The notes under the pieces were generated by a model that made no database searches, had not been told where the DNA came from, and saw only the letters and a program-made list of their open reading frames with translations. Positions 52,351-64,000 of a stretch of 64,000 bases of DNA are shown here, in pieces. How positions within the stretch are numbered: position 1 is the first letter of the stretch; each line of letters opens with the position of its first letter. The translations under genes were made by a program, and so were the position numbers. The stretch is from Bacteroidales bacterium (GTDB taxonomy: Bacteria; Bacteroidota; Bacteroidia; Bacteroidales; P3): positions 1-64,000 of the forward strand of contig JAFVBB010000015.1 in assembly GCA_017480225.1 (NCBI GenBank). The letters are read 5' to 3'.

Positions 52351-52453
52351 CCGTCTGTTCTTCGATTGTTCTCCGATTGTTCTTCGATTGTTCTCCGATA
52401 TTAAATCGAAGAACAATCGAAGAACAATCGGAGAACAATCGAAGAACAGACGG
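52351..52453. repeat. 11-bp-module hairpin element, copy 6
   Basis: Four regular modules per arm around attaa, bounded by CCGTC and GACGG, 103 bp. Variants read T,C,T,C on the left and A,A,G,A on the right. It lies between convergent genes; the 196 bases before it (52155-52350) hold nothing else recognisable. Confidence 0.96.
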
Positions 52454-52500
52454 TGTTGATACGGTGTCAGGGCTGTTTTTCCGGGACGATGCGGGGCAGG

Positions 52501-55340
<2,840 letters not shown>

Positions 55341-55344
<4 letters not shown>

Positions 55345-56315
55345 AATTTCTCAATGAGTGTGGTGTCGTGCTTGCCGCGCACCATGGTGTTGTACTCGGT
55401 GCCTTTCTTGACCGGCACGCTCACCATATAGGTCTTGCCCAGCTTGTTGCGCAGGGTGCTCGATGTGAGCCACGGGTTGAGCATACGCAGCACCTTGTAG
55501 GTCGTGCCGTGCTCAGTCGCGAAACTCACCAAGTCCACATTCTGTCCGCTCAGCTCAACCTCCTCGGTGAGCGGCGTGGCATAGGTGTCGCAGTGGCGCA
55601 CGAAGAACCCATAGTCCTGCGGGTGCTGCATGATCAGCTTGATGGCAAGTATGCGGTATACATAGCGCTGGGTCTCGCTGTTGAGCAACAGCTCATAGTA
55701 GCTGTCCTGCCGTTGTGACGACAGCTGGCGGTTGAGCCCGCCCTCGCCGCAGTTGTATGCCGCCGCAGCCTCTGGCCATCCCCCCAGTCTCGACTTCAAG
55801 TTTTTCAGGAAGCGGCAGGCCGCGCGCGTCGATGCCTCAAGGTGGTTGCGCATGTCGATGTCGTCGCCCACCTCCAGCCCGTACTGCAACGCCGTGGGTT
55901 TCATGAACTGCCACCACCCCTGCGCGCCCGCCGGCGAGCTGACGCACTGCAAGCCGCTTTCGGCCACACAAAGGTACTTCATGTCGTCGGGCACCCCTTC
56001 CTGGCGCAATATGGGCTCAATAACCGGGAACACTCGCGCCGCGCGCTTGATGTAGAACAGGGTGTTGCTCTGGTAGTACATGTTCGACACCAGCTCACGG
56101 TCAAGGCTCTCGCGCACATAATACAGGTTCAGCGGCACACGCTCGCCGCAGAAACTCAAGCTGTCGGGCAGCGGCGGGGCATAGACGCGGCAGTCGGAGC
56201 GTATGGCCTGAGTGTGCAGGGCGTCACTGTCGTCCTTGCGTGTGGCGAAAATGAAAGCTTCGCCGACCAACGCCAGCGAAGCCAGCACTATGGCTATTAT
56301 GCTTATCTTTTTCAA
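55341..56315 (-). CDS. MltD-like lytic transglycosylase
   Basis: A 324-residue envelope enzyme. An N-terminal hydrophobic segment (about 4-24) acts as signal or anchor. The SLT domain spans about 110-230: the catalytic glutamate is in [10 protein letters not shown], followed by [18 protein letters not shown] and AAYNCGEGG. It cleaves peptidoglycan to anhydromuropeptides. The C-terminal 70 residues may be a degenerate LysM-like region. ATGA overlaps join it to coaBC and uvrA. Confidence 0.9.
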
Positions 56316-57511
56316 CTGGCAACTGTTTTGACTATTAATCGCGCCACGTCGTGCTTGCTCATCAGGCCGCTTTCCTCACGCGCGCCGTCGGCGGCAAGTA
56401 TGGTCACCTTGTTGGTGTCAACACCGAAACCCGCCCCTGCGTCGCGCAGCGAGTTGAGCACGATGTAGTCGAGGTGCTTGCGACGCAGCTTCTCCTCGGC
56501 GTTGGCCACCTCGTTGTCGGTCTCCAAGGCGAAGCCTACCAAGCGCTGGGAACCCTGCTTCATGCGCCCCAGTTCGGCCAAGATGTCGGGGTTCTGCACC
56601 AGTTTTAGTTCAAGACCTTCCCCACCCTGCTTCTTCAGCTTGTGGTCGGCCACATGCTCAGGCCTGTAGTCGGCCACCGCAGCCGAGAGTATGGCACCGT
56701 CGCAGCGCGGGAAAAGGCTTGTTGCAGCGTCGTACATTTGGACTGCGCTCTCCACGTCGGTGCGCGTCACGCCGTGACGATTCATGGCCAGCGACGTGGG
56801 GCCGCATACGAGCTCCACCGCCGCTCCTGCGTTGGCCAGCGCCTCGGCCAGGGCGAAACCCATCTTGCCGCTGCTGTAATTACCGATGAAGCGCACGCTG
56901 TCTATGCGCTCATACGTGGGGCCCGCGGTCACCAGCCAACGCTGGCCGTCGAGCCTCGGCAGGCCGTCGCCGTCGCGCAATGCGGACAGCATTCTGTCGG
57001 CCTCGGCCACAATGGCCGACGGTTCGGCCATGCGACCGCGCCCCTCGGTGCCGCACGCCAGCTGCCCCTCGTCGGGTCCCACCATGCCCACGCCCCAGCC
57101 ACGGAGCATGGCCACATTGCGCTGCACGGCGGGGTGAGCCCACATCTGGCTGTTCATGGCCGGTGCCAGCAGCACACGGCGCGGGTCGACCGCCAGCAGT
57201 AGGGTGCTCAAGGCGTCGTCGGCAATGCCCGACGCCAGCTTGCCCAGGCAGTTGGCCGTGGCCGGAGCCACAACCACCAGGTCTGCCCAGTCCTTGATGC
57301 TGATGTGTTCGGTGGAGTGGCGGTTGCCTTCGAACAGGTCGCAATAGAGCGGGGCCGCGCTCACCGTCTCGAGCGAGCAGCGCGCCACGAACCGCAGCGC
57401 GTGCTCTGTGGCCGCGCAGCGCACCTCGTGACCCATCTTCACCAGCTGCCTCACCACCTCGGGCGCCTTGTAGGCCGCTATGCCGCCAGTTATGCCGACA
57501 ACGACGTGCAT
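56312..57511 (-). CDS. coaBC: bifunctional CoaBC (PPC synthetase/decarboxylase)
   Basis: A 399-residue two-domain enzyme of coenzyme A synthesis. CoaC half: IGITGGIAAYKAPEV-type N-terminus, active histidine in STEHISIKD, and PAMNSQMW. CoaB half: GPTYERIDSVRFIGNYSSGKMG and KLKKQG-type loop. Starts one base after the rpoZ stop, a gene order common in the phylum. Confidence 0.96.
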   Translation of the reverse strand: MHVVVGITGGIAAYKAPEVVRQLVKMGHEVRCAATEHALRFVARCSLETVSAAPLYCDLFEGNRHSTEHISIKDWADLVVVAPATANCLGKLASGIADDALSTLLLAVDPRRVLLAPAMNSQMWAHPAVQRNVAMLRGWGVGMVGPDEGQLACGTEGRGRMAEPSAIVAEADRMLSALRDGDGLPRLDGQRWLVTAGPTYERIDSVRFIGNYSSGKMGFALAEALANAGAAVELVCGPTSLAMNRHGVTRTDVESAVQMYDAATSLFPRCDGAILSAAVADYRPEHVADHKLKKQGGEGLELKLVQNPDILAELGRMKQGSQRLVGFALETDNEVANAEEKLRRKHLDYIVLNSLRDAGAGFGVDTNKVTILAADGAREESGLMSKHDVARLIVKTVAS

Positions 57512-57916
57512 TTACATCTCCTTGATGGCCTGTTCTTCCAGTTCTTCCAGACGGCGCTCCTGCTGGTTCTCACGAGCGGGGTTGCGGTAGTAGAGCTCGC
57601 CGTCAAGGTACTCCTCGGTGGCCTCGAGCACAGGCTTGGGCTGCTTCTCGTAGCGGCGCACCATGTCTACCTGCTCACGGTTCTCAAGGATCTCGTCGAG
57701 CGAGTCGCTCACCGAGCGGAACTCGTCGATGCGGCCGTGCAGCTCCCTCTTCTCCTCGGCGGCAATCTGGTTGGCGCGCTTGGTGAGCATGGCCACCGTC
57801 TCATAGATATTGCCCGTCATGTTGCTGAAGAGGGCGGTGTTGCGGGTGATGGTGGTGTTGCTGATCTTTTTCTTCTTCTCCGATGCCTCTGGGGCTTCCT
57901 TTGCGGTTGCTTTCAT
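57512..57916 (-). CDS. rpoZ: RNA polymerase omega subunit, Bacteroidota type
   Basis: A 134-residue protein matching the divergent Bacteroidota omega (Rpb6-like): TTITRNTALFSNMTGNIYETVAMLTKRANQIAAEEK, then ENREQVDMVRRYEKQPKPVLEATEEYLDGELYYRNP. The 17-residue Lys/Glu-rich N-terminus and the acidic tail are longer than usual. Position between bamD and coaBC supports the call. Confidence 0.9.
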   Translation of the reverse strand: MKATAKEAPEASEKKKKISNTTITRNTALFSNMTGNIYETVAMLTKRANQIAAEEKRELHGRIDEFRSVSDSLDEILENREQVDMVRRYEKQPKPVLEATEEYLDGELYYRNPARENQQERRLEELEEQAIKEM

Positions 57917-57979
57917 CGTCGTTAAATCGTCGTTATTTGGATTTAGAGTAATTGTTGTCTGTTGTCTACTGGCGGCGGC

Positions 57980-58777
57980 TTACAGCGCGGCCAGCGCGGC
58001 GCGGGTCTTGGTGTAAATCTCCTGCGCCGAGGCCAGCCTGGCCGGGTCCTTGATGGAGGCGCTGTATTTGTCGAAGTCGCCCACCACCTGCTGCAGCCGC
58101 TCGCGCTTCTTGTCCTCACGGCTGCCCTTGGCGTAGCGGTAGCCTGCCAGCAACTGGTAGTACATGGCCTCCTCGCGGAACGGCGAGTCGGGGTAGAGGT
58201 CGATGAAGCGGCGCATCTGCTCGTAGGCGGCGTGGTACTCCTCAATCACGTAGTAGCCACGGGCTATCTCGAAGTCCTTCTTCATCAGCTTCTCGTACAT
58301 CTCGTCGAGGCAGCGGTTCACGTCGGGCATGTGCACGCTGCGGGGCCACCTTTCGGCAAACGACTCGAACTCCTCCACCGCCTCGCGCGTGAGCGACTGG
58401 TCGAGCGTGTAGGCTGGCGCGGCCATGTATTTGCAATAGGCCGACATGTAGAGCCCCTCCTCGGCGTTCTCGCTGTAGGGGAACTGGCTGGCGAAGCGCT
58501 TGAACTGGTAGGCCGCCGCGTAGTACTCCTGCTGCTTGTAGAGGGTCTGCGCATAGCACCACGCCACCTGCTCGGCATTGTCGCGGCCGCGATAGTGCAG
58601 CGTCAGGTTCTCGAACAGGCGCGCGGCCTTAGTATAGCCGCCGCTGTTGTAGTAGCGCATGGCCGCCTCGTACTTCGCATCGTAATCATTGCTGTTGAGC
58701 AGCTTCTCGTAGCCGTTACAAGAGGTTGCAAGCAAGCCAATTGCGCTGAAGAGTGCAATTATTTTAACCCATTTCAT
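57980..58777 (-). CDS. bamD: outer-membrane assembly lipoprotein BamD
   Basis: A 265-residue lipoprotein with lipobox LLATSC (Cys20) and five TPR repeats (YNSGGYTKAARLFENLTLHY is the first). Part of the BAM complex that folds outer-membrane proteins. The open frame extends upstream to 59026, but the true ATG is 58777. A TATCTTTG box ends seven bases before it, so its mRNA may be almost leaderless. First gene of the unit reaching uvrA. Confidence 0.93.
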   Translation of the reverse strand: MKWVKIIALFSAIGLLATSCNGYEKLLNSNDYDAKYEAAMRYYNSGGYTKAARLFENLTLHYRGRDNAEQVAWCYAQTLYKQQEYYAAAYQFKRFASQFPYSENAEEGLYMSAYCKYMAAPAYTLDQSLTREAVEEFESFAERWPRSVHMPDVNRCLDEMYEKLMKKDFEIARGYYVIEEYHAAYEQMRRFIDLYPDSPFREEAMYYQLLAGYRYAKGSREDKKRERLQQVVGDFDKYSASIKDPARLASAQEIYTKTRAALAAL

Positions 58778-58783
58778 AGCCTG

Positions 58784-58791
58784 CAAAGATA
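58784..58791 (-). promoter_or_regulatory. -7 box immediately before bamD
   Basis: TATCTTTG then CAGGCTATG on the minus strand. The initiation codon begins only seven bases past the box. No good -33 TTTG at 19-20 bases. Confidence 0.6.
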
Positions 58792-58859
58792 CAACTTTTT
58801 TTTCAATGCAGGCCATTTTTCTTGCCGCAGGCGCCACTTTTCGGGCGCGGCCGCGGCCA

Positions 58860-59249
58860 CTATGCCTCCAGCAGGCGGCGGCGCACGTCGTCGGGCACCA
58901 CAGCCGCGGCGCCGGCGCTGCGGCTGTAGCCTGCCATGACGGTGCGGCAAGTGGCGTAGGCGAGGCCGTCGGCGCTGCCCACCACGCGCTGCAGCAGCGT
59001 GAGGCTTTTCGTGCCGAAGCGCTCAACCGAGGTCTCCACGCTCACCGCGTCGTGGAAATGTATCTGACGCTGGAAGTCGACCTCGTAGTGCACTATCATC
59101 ACGGTGAAGTCGCCCTCCTCGGGCGGCAGTCCGGCGCTGGTGAAGAAGCCCTCCTTGCCGAGGTCGAAGTATTCCATGATTACGGCGTTGTTCACATGGC
59201 CCATCTGGTCAATGTCGTTGAAGCGAATTTGTACAGGTAAAGTGTGCAT
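58860..59249 (-). CDS. acyl-CoA thioesterase, 4HBT hotdog family
   Basis: A 129-residue single hotdog-fold protein with the 4-hydroxybenzoyl-CoA thioesterase signature RFNDIDQMGHVNNAVIMEYFD, where the aspartate is catalytic. It hydrolyses an acyl-CoA; the acyl group is unknown. It lies after repeat copy 7 and is not in an obvious operon. Confidence 0.85.
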   Translation of the reverse strand: MHTLPVQIRFNDIDQMGHVNNAVIMEYFDLGKEGFFTSAGLPPEEGDFTVMIVHYEVDFQRQIHFHDAVSVETSVERFGTKSLTLLQRVVGSADGLAYATCRTVMAGYSRSAGAAAVVPDDVRRRLLEA

Positions 59250-59313
59250 ATAGAGTGTTGGTTTTCAGTGCGTGCAATAGCGGCCACAGGGGCAGGCCCG
59301 GTGGCTGCCAGGG

Positions 59314-59416
59314 GCGTCTGTTCTCCGACTGTTCTTCGATTGTTCTCCGATTGTTCTTCGATTATAAATCGAAGAACAATCGGAGAACAATCGAAGAACA
59401 ATCGAAGAACAGACGG
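59314..59416. repeat. 11-bp-module hairpin element, copy 7
   Basis: Four modules per arm around tataa, 103 bp; left boundary is GCGTC, right GACGG. The outer left module ends GAC instead of GAT. It lies 65 bases before the thioesterase ATG and 90 bases beyond the histidine kinase stop. Confidence 0.95.
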
Positions 59417-59506
59417 CCTTTATACGGTGTTTATGCCCCGCGGGTGCAGGCATGGCTGACGGCGGCGCGGGAGACGGCCCTGGGGTGGAGTATGAAGAGG
59501 CGGCCT

Positions 59507-60391
59507 TCACTGGCGGGCTGGTGTTTTTGCGGTCGACGCGGCTGCGGGCGCTGGCTCGCGGCGGAGCGAGAAATAGAACTCGAGGCCGCCGCCCTCGCGG
59601 TTGCGGGCGTAGATCTCGCCTCCGTGGAAGAGGACGGCGTGCTTCACAATGGAGAGGCCGAGGCCGGTGCCCCCGTCACGACGCGAGCGCCCCTGGTCGA
59701 TGCGCACGAAGCGGTCGAAGAGGCGCAGCAGGTACTCGTCGGGCACGCCGACGCCGGTGTCGTAGAAGCGCAGGTAGTAGTGGCCTGCGGCGGGCTTGTA
59801 TTCCTCCACGGCCACCCGCGCGCCGGTGCCGGCGTAGCGCACGGCGTTCTCCGCCAGGTTGCGGAAGATGCTGTAGAGCAGCTCCGGGCTGCCCTCGGCA
59901 GGCATGGGCGGCAGGTTGTTCTCCAGGGTGATTGAGGCCTGCGCGGCCACATCGGCCAGGTCGCCGAAGGCCTCGGCGGCCGTGGCGGCCACGTCGACCC
60001 GGCGCTTGGGGAAGAGGTCGGCGCTCTCCTCCAGCTTGTTGATGAGCGACACGTCCTCGATGAGGTGGCTCAGGCGCATCGTCTGCTTGAAGCAGCGCTC
60101 CAGATAGCGCTGGCGGCTCTCGTCGGTGAGCGGCACCACACCGCCGAGCATAATCTCGAGGTAGCCGCGTATGGAGCTCACCGGGGTTTTCAGCTCGTGG
60201 GCTATGTTGGAGGTCATCTCCTGCTTCAGCTGGCGGTTGCGCTGCTCGGTGGCCTCGGCCTGCAGGCGCAGCCGCTCGGCCTCCTCGGCCAGGCGGCGCA
60301 GGCGGCGGTTCTTCGTGGCCAGGCGAGCGTAGAGCAGCGCCATCACGGCCAGCGCGGCGAGGAGGAGGCAGCTATACCAGGCCATAGCCAA
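59507..60391 (-). CDS. PhoR-like sensor histidine kinase without sensor domain
   Basis: A 294-residue kinase. One N-terminal helix (about 4-22) is followed directly by a coiled coil (28-62), the H box NIAHELKTPVSSIRG, N box RNLAENAVRYAG, G1 DTGVGVP and G2 GGTGLGLSIV. There is no second helix, periplasmic loop, HAMP or PAS domain, so the signal must enter through the membrane helix or a partner. It overlaps the regulator gene by 20 bases. Tail is Ala/Pro-rich. Confidence 0.93.
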   Translation of the reverse strand: MAMAWYSCLLLAALAVMALLYARLATKNRRLRRLAEEAERLRLQAEATEQRNRQLKQEMTSNIAHELKTPVSSIRGYLEIMLGGVVPLTDESRQRYLERCFKQTMRLSHLIEDVSLINKLEESADLFPKRRVDVAATAAEAFGDLADVAAQASITLENNLPPMPAEGSPELLYSIFRNLAENAVRYAGTGARVAVEEYKPAAGHYYLRFYDTGVGVPDEYLLRLFDRFVRIDQGRSRRDGGTGLGLSIVKHAVLFHGGEIYARNREGGGLEFYFSLRREPAPAAASTAKTPARQ

Positions 60392-60998
60392 ACCCTGTCT
60401 TGCCCACTATGCGGCCGCCCTCGCCACCCAGCTTCTTGCGCAGGCGTGCAATGTGCACGTCGACCGCCCGCTCGCCCACCAGGGCGTCGCCAGGCCATAC
60501 GGCGGCCAGTATCTCGGCACGGCTCAAGTAGCTGCCCCTGTGGCTGCGCAGCAGTTGCAGGATGAGGTGCTCGCGGCGCGTGAGCGCGGCGGCCGGCGGC
60601 TCGTTGACGGCGCAGCGGCGCAGCACCGCCCTCACCCTGGCAAGCACGGCCTCGAAGGAGAAAGGCTTGCCCACATAGTCGTCGGCGCCCGCCTCGAAAC
60701 CAGCCAGCAGGGCAGCCTCGTCGCTGCGGGCGGTCAGGAAGATGACCGGCGTCTCCACCCCCCGGCCGCGCAGCAGGCGCAGCAGCTCGACGCCGCTCAT
60801 ACCGGGCATCATGACGTCGAGCAGCACGAGGTCGGGCGCGGCCTGCGAAAGGGAAGCCCCCTCCAGGCCGAAGTATGGCAGCGCCTCGTCGGCGCTCATG
60901 GCGGTGCTGACGATGAAGCCCGCGGCCTCAAGGTTGAGCCGCAGGATCTCGCAGAGATCCTCCTCGTCGTCGACCACCAGTATGTGTTGGTTGCTCAT
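60372..60998 (-). CDS. OmpR/PhoB-family response regulator
   Basis: A 208-residue regulator. Receiver domain 1-120: acidic pair DDEED, phospho-acceptor aspartate in LVLLDVMMPG, switch lysine in VGKPFSF. Winged helix 130-208: LTRREHLILQLL and RAVDVHIARLRKKLG. About 20 residues shorter than typical PhoB, mainly in the linker. Partner of the kinase encoded after it. Target genes are unknown. Confidence 0.94.
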   Translation of the reverse strand: MSNQHILVVDDEEDLCEILRLNLEAAGFIVSTAMSADEALPYFGLEGASLSQAAPDLVLLDVMMPGMSGVELLRLLRGRGVETPVIFLTARSDEAALLAGFEAGADDYVGKPFSFEAVLARVRAVLRRCAVNEPPAAALTRREHLILQLLRSHRGSYLSRAEILAAVWPGDALVGERAVDVHIARLRKKLGGEGGRIVGKTGFGYGLV

Positions 60999-61018
60999 TG
61001 CAGGTTGTCGTTTTGGTG

Positions 61019-64000
61019 TCAGTCGCGCAGCACCTCGACCACGCCGTTGCGCTTCACCACTCCGTACTCGCCCTTGCCGCTGAAGCGGTAGTAGTAGGTG
61101 CCGTCGGGGCTACGGGTGGCCTCGGGGTCCCAGAACTGGTCGTGGCGGCGAATGTTGCGCGCGTGGAACACCAGCGCGCCGGTGCGGTCGAAGATCCAAA
61201 GCTCGTTCTCGGAGTAGTTGCCGAACTCCACCAGGTTCACCACCTCCCACGTGTCGTCAACGCCGTCGCCATTGGGCGTCACCAGGTTGGGGAACTGCAG
61301 GAAGTCGTTGGTGATGGTCACCGTGTGGCGGGCAGTGTCGGTGCAGGTATGCACAAAGGGGTCAATCTTGAACTGCGCCTCCAGCTGCCGCGGCAGCCAC
61401 GTCACATCCTCGGACCTCACCGTGTCGAGCGAATGCACCCACAGGGCCACGAGCGAGGCCTCGTAGTCACCGTCGATGTCGGCGCCGTCGTCGCCCCAGC
61501 GGTGCAGCGGGCTGAAGGCGCTCGAAGTGTCGTCGGCAGCGGCGGGCATCTGGAAGCGCCACTTCCATTGCAGCGTGTCGGGGCGAGAAAGGTTGATGAA
61601 GCGAGCCACCGGGTGGTGCACCGCCGGGAAGTCGGGCTCCCACCAGAAGTCGGCGACCGGCGAGCCAAAGACGAATACCGGCCAGGCCACGGTGTCGAAG
61701 CAGCCCAGGAGGTCGGTGACCTCAAGGCGCACATAGGCCTGCACGCTGTCCTCTCCCCTGCTGAAAGGCAACTCGAACGACGACGCGCCGAAGAGCATGA
61801 CGGTGTCGCGCATGGCCACCGTCCACAGCCACGACGACGCGCCCACGGTGGTGTCGCGCATGTTGAGCACCGCCGGGGCGCAAGCCAGCAGCATGGCGGT
61901 GTCGGCAGGCAGCCAGTCGAGTGTGTCGAAGCGGTAGGAAGGCGCGAGGGCGTATGAGTGGCTGCGCTCGAAGAGGACCACGTGCACCAGGCTGTCGCAG
62001 CCCTGCCTGGTGATAAGGTGGGCGTCGAACTCGGCGGGGCCTCCATAGTCGACACCGCGATACTCAAAGCTGCGGCCGGGGCATATCACAATCGAGTCGG
62101 TGGTCTCGGCAGAATGGTTGACCGTGAGGTGCAGCACCGTCGAGCTGTCGCAGCCCACGCTGTTAGGTCCCTCGCCCACGGCCGTGTAGTCGCCGCTGGC
62201 GGCGTAGAGCGTCCCCTTCCAGTAGAGGCTGTCGCAGACTACACGGTCGACATGGCCCGTGGTGGTGGCGCGCACATCGAGCTGCAGCACGTAGAGGCTG
62301 TCGCACTCCTGCCCTTCGACCGGCACGTTGTGGTAGTAGGTGCCGGGCTGGTAGTAGACGTGGCCGAAGAAGCTTATGCCCGGCTGATTGTCGCAGATGC
62401 TCACGTTCCACGTTGAGGTAGGCGCAGGCTCGCCCGGCAGAGAAAGGTGGAGGGTGACGTAGGCGGTGTCACGACAGGCGTCGAGGCCGATGCCGCTCAC
62501 AAGGCGCACCGTGTAGTCGCCCGGCAGGTAGTAGACGGCATGGCCGTGGTAGGCGGTCGACGAGGTGCCGTTGCCGAAGTCCCAGTAGGCCGTCTCGCAA
62601 CGCTGGCCGGGTATGGGTGTGCGGCCATCGATGCTCACCGAACTGCGGTTGATGAAGTCGACGTAGAAGCGGCAGTTGCTGACCGACACCACGTAGTCGA
62701 AGTCGGCCATGGGGTAGCGGGTGCCGCCATAGGCGCTGATGGTGAAGTTGCAGGCAGGGTTGTCGAGCTTGCTCACCTCGCAGTAGTAGGTGATGTCCTC
62801 GCTCGGAACGGTGATGACGCGCCCGGTGCTGACCGTGGCAGGGCTTTGCGAGGTGTACCAGCGGTAGTGGAAGCCCTCGGGGGCGGAGAGGGTGTTGCTG
62901 TCGACGTCGCCGCACGAGGCGGTGTTCATGTTCTTGCGCATACACTCGAGGGTGAAGTAGGCATAGCCGTAGTGCGAGCCCTCGTTGCAGTCGTAGGTGG
63001 TGAGGCGCAGGTAGACCTGCTCGCCGGCATGACTGGAAAGGTCGATGCCCACCGCCGTCCAGTCCTTCCAGAGCACACCGTCGTCGGCGCTGTTCCAGCC
63101 CAGGCTCTGGTCGGCAATGAAGTCGGCGCTGGTGCAGGCCGAGTCGATGATGTTATAGTTGGTGTCGAGCAGTTCCATGCGGAAGCGGGGCTGGTCAGAG
63201 TAGGCGTGTATGGGATCCTGCAGCACAGCGGCGTAGCGCAGAAGCAGAAGCTCGAAGCTGCCGGTGTCTACATAGAGGCTGTAAATCACCCCCTCGGCCT
63301 CGGGCTCAAAGTAGTTGGTACTCCAGTTGCCCAGGCGCACACTCGAAGTGTAGCCCTCCGGTATGGTGCGCAGCAGGTTGTCGGTGCGTGGGTCGCGAGC
63401 CGCCGTGTCGTAGCACACGGTGTGGCGACTCTCGGAGTGGCGCGGACCATAGTCAACTGCCCCGGCAGCCATGTAGGGGTTGTCGTAGCGTCCGGTGAAG
63501 AAGACCGCCTGCGACGAGTTGAGGTCGGTAGCATTGACGCACCCCACGCCCGGAGCGGGGGTGATGATGCTCAAGGTGTCGCGGTAGGAGGTGTTGCAAT
63601 AGCCCGCACTGTCGTTGCCAGCCTCGAAGACGAAGGTGTAGTAGTGCAGGATGCTCAACGGCTCGATGGTGAGCGGGGGGGCAGCGGGGTTGTACTCGGC
63701 GATCACGCCATCTTCGTCGCTGACAGTGACCTTCACGTCGGGCGTTCCCCGTTGCCGCCAGTCGAGGGTGATAGAATTGCTGGTGATTTCTTTTACACGG
63801 AGGTCGAAGGCCACGCTGGTGTCAACGTATATGTCATCGACCAGAATGCTGCGGCCTTCGGAGCGATGGTTGCTGCGAGCACGCAACACAACGAAGAAGG
63901 GGTCGCCAGGCGTGCTGCTGAACTCGACCAGGCCATGCTGCCACACGTCGGCCTCGGCAGGCGCCAGGGTGCTGATAGGGTGATAGGTGGTGAGATCCTC
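61019..64000 (-). CDS. large T9SS-exported surface protein (5' end outside window)
   Basis: At least 994 residues, open to the window edge, so the N-terminus is missing. The C-terminal ~90 residues are a gliding-motility-associated (type B) sorting domain: FPNLVTPNGDGVDDTWEVVN, LWIFDRTGALVF, SPDGTYYYRF. It marks export by the type IX secretion system. Before it are PKD-like modules (YWDFGNGTSS ... YLPGDYTVRLVSG; WKWRFQMP) and an N-proximal beta-rich region with a TTYDCNEGS stretch. Repeated modules start with D-x-L-Y and look adhesive. No substrate can be named. Confidence 0.88.
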   Translation of the reverse strand, partial: EDLTTYHPISTLAPAEADVWQHGLVEFSSTPGDPFFVVLRARSNHRSEGRSILVDDIYVDTSVAFDLRVKEITSNSITLDWRQRGTPDVKVTVSDEDGVIAEYNPAAPPLTIEPLSILHYYTFVFEAGNDSAGYCNTSYRDTLSIITPAPGVGCVNATDLNSSQAVFFTGRYDNPYMAAGAVDYGPRHSESRHTVCYDTAARDPRTDNLLRTIPEGYTSSVRLGNWSTNYFEPEAEGVIYSLYVDTGSFELLLLRYAAVLQDPIHAYSDQPRFRMELLDTNYNIIDSACTSADFIADQSLGWNSADDGVLWKDWTAVGIDLSSHAGEQVYLRLTTYDCNEGSHYGYAYFTLECMRKNMNTASCGDVDSNTLSAPEGFHYRWYTSQSPATVSTGRVITVPSEDITYYCEVSKLDNPACNFTISAYGGTRYPMADFDYVVSVSNCRFYVDFINRSSVSIDGRTPIPGQRCETAYWDFGNGTSSTAYHGHAVYYLPGDYTVRLVSGIGLDACRDTAYVTLHLSLPGEPAPTSTWNVSICDNQPGISFFGHVYYQPGTYYHNVPVEGQECDSLYVLQLDVRATTTGHVDRVVCDSLYWKGTLYAASGDYTAVGEGPNSVGCDSSTVLHLTVNHSAETTDSIVICPGRSFEYRGVDYGGPAEFDAHLITRQGCDSLVHVVLFERSHSYALAPSYRFDTLDWLPADTAMLLACAPAVLNMRDTTVGASSWLWTVAMRDTVMLFGASSFELPFSRGEDSVQAYVRLEVTDLLGCFDTVAWPVFVFGSPVADFWWEPDFPAVHHPVARFINLSRPDTLQWKWRFQMPAAADDTSSAFSPLHRWGDDGADIDGDYEASLVALWVHSLDTVRSEDVTWLPRQLEAQFKIDPFVHTCTDTARHTVTITNDFLQFPNLVTPNGDGVDDTWEVVNLVEFGNYSENELWIFDRTGALVFHARNIRRHDQFWDPEATRSPDGTYYYRFSGKGEYGVVKRNGVVEVLRD

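Overview
The window reads as a GC-rich member of the Bacteroidales (Bacteroidota). Evidence: promoters of the TAnnTTTG type recognised by the Bacteroidota primary sigma factor, mostly no Shine-Dalgarno sequences, a C-terminal type IX secretion (gliding-motility) sorting domain, two TonB-linked outer-membrane proteins, the short Bacteroidota form of RpoZ, and a menaquinone pathway. Genus cannot be fixed from the sequence. No rRNA, CRISPR array, insertion sequence or prophage was seen.

Layout. 1-4.2 kb: a compositionally distinct cassette (small HTH regulator, AAA+ ATPase, two paralogous one-helix membrane proteins, an unknown 199-aa protein and a four-CxxC zinc protein with a coiled coil); this is the best candidate for an undescribed system. 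4.3-9.6 kb: a four-gene operon (abfD, 4HB CoA-transferase, 4hbD, sucD) linking succinyl-CoA to crotonyl-CoA through 4-hydroxybutyrate, a route to butyrate. 10-18.7 kb: an outer-membrane barrel protein, MgtC-like protein, rsmI, yebC, trmB, an HU/SPOR protein with nine 12-residue repeats, kdsB and a deoxynucleoside kinase. 19-27.3 kb, plus strand: nadC, a YihY-family protein, an RlmL-type methyltransferase, queG, a TonB receptor and sppA. 27.4-32.8 kb, minus strand: fba-xylA-xylB-glycosyltransferase. 33-43 kb: ruvB, a large Sel1-repeat lipid-free secreted protein, menG-menA-aspS, tRNA-Cys, ettA. 43-46 kb: a lipoprotein flavin reductase, rpsF-rpsR-rplI and six tRNAs. 46-52 kb: mutS, an unknown secreted protein, panB, a small membrane protein and a divergent LuxR-type regulator separated by a long dyad. 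52.5-64 kb, minus strand: uvrA, lytic transglycosylase, coaBC, rpoZ, bamD, a thioesterase, a two-component pair and a very large secreted protein cut by the window end.

The most striking non-coding signal is a family of seven dispersed elements of about 103 bp. Each is two opposed arrays of 11-bp modules (consensus ATCGRAGAACA and its complement) around a 5-bp A/T-rich centre and bounded by CCGTC/GACGG. They lie only between genes, about one per 9 kb. They create long spurious open frames, including one that runs into nadC. A second short module recurs beside several copies and also alone near 33 kb.

A second compact candidate is a ~95-nt plus-strand transcription unit at 37.4 kb (promoter, 14-codon frame, intrinsic terminator) antisense to the end of menG.
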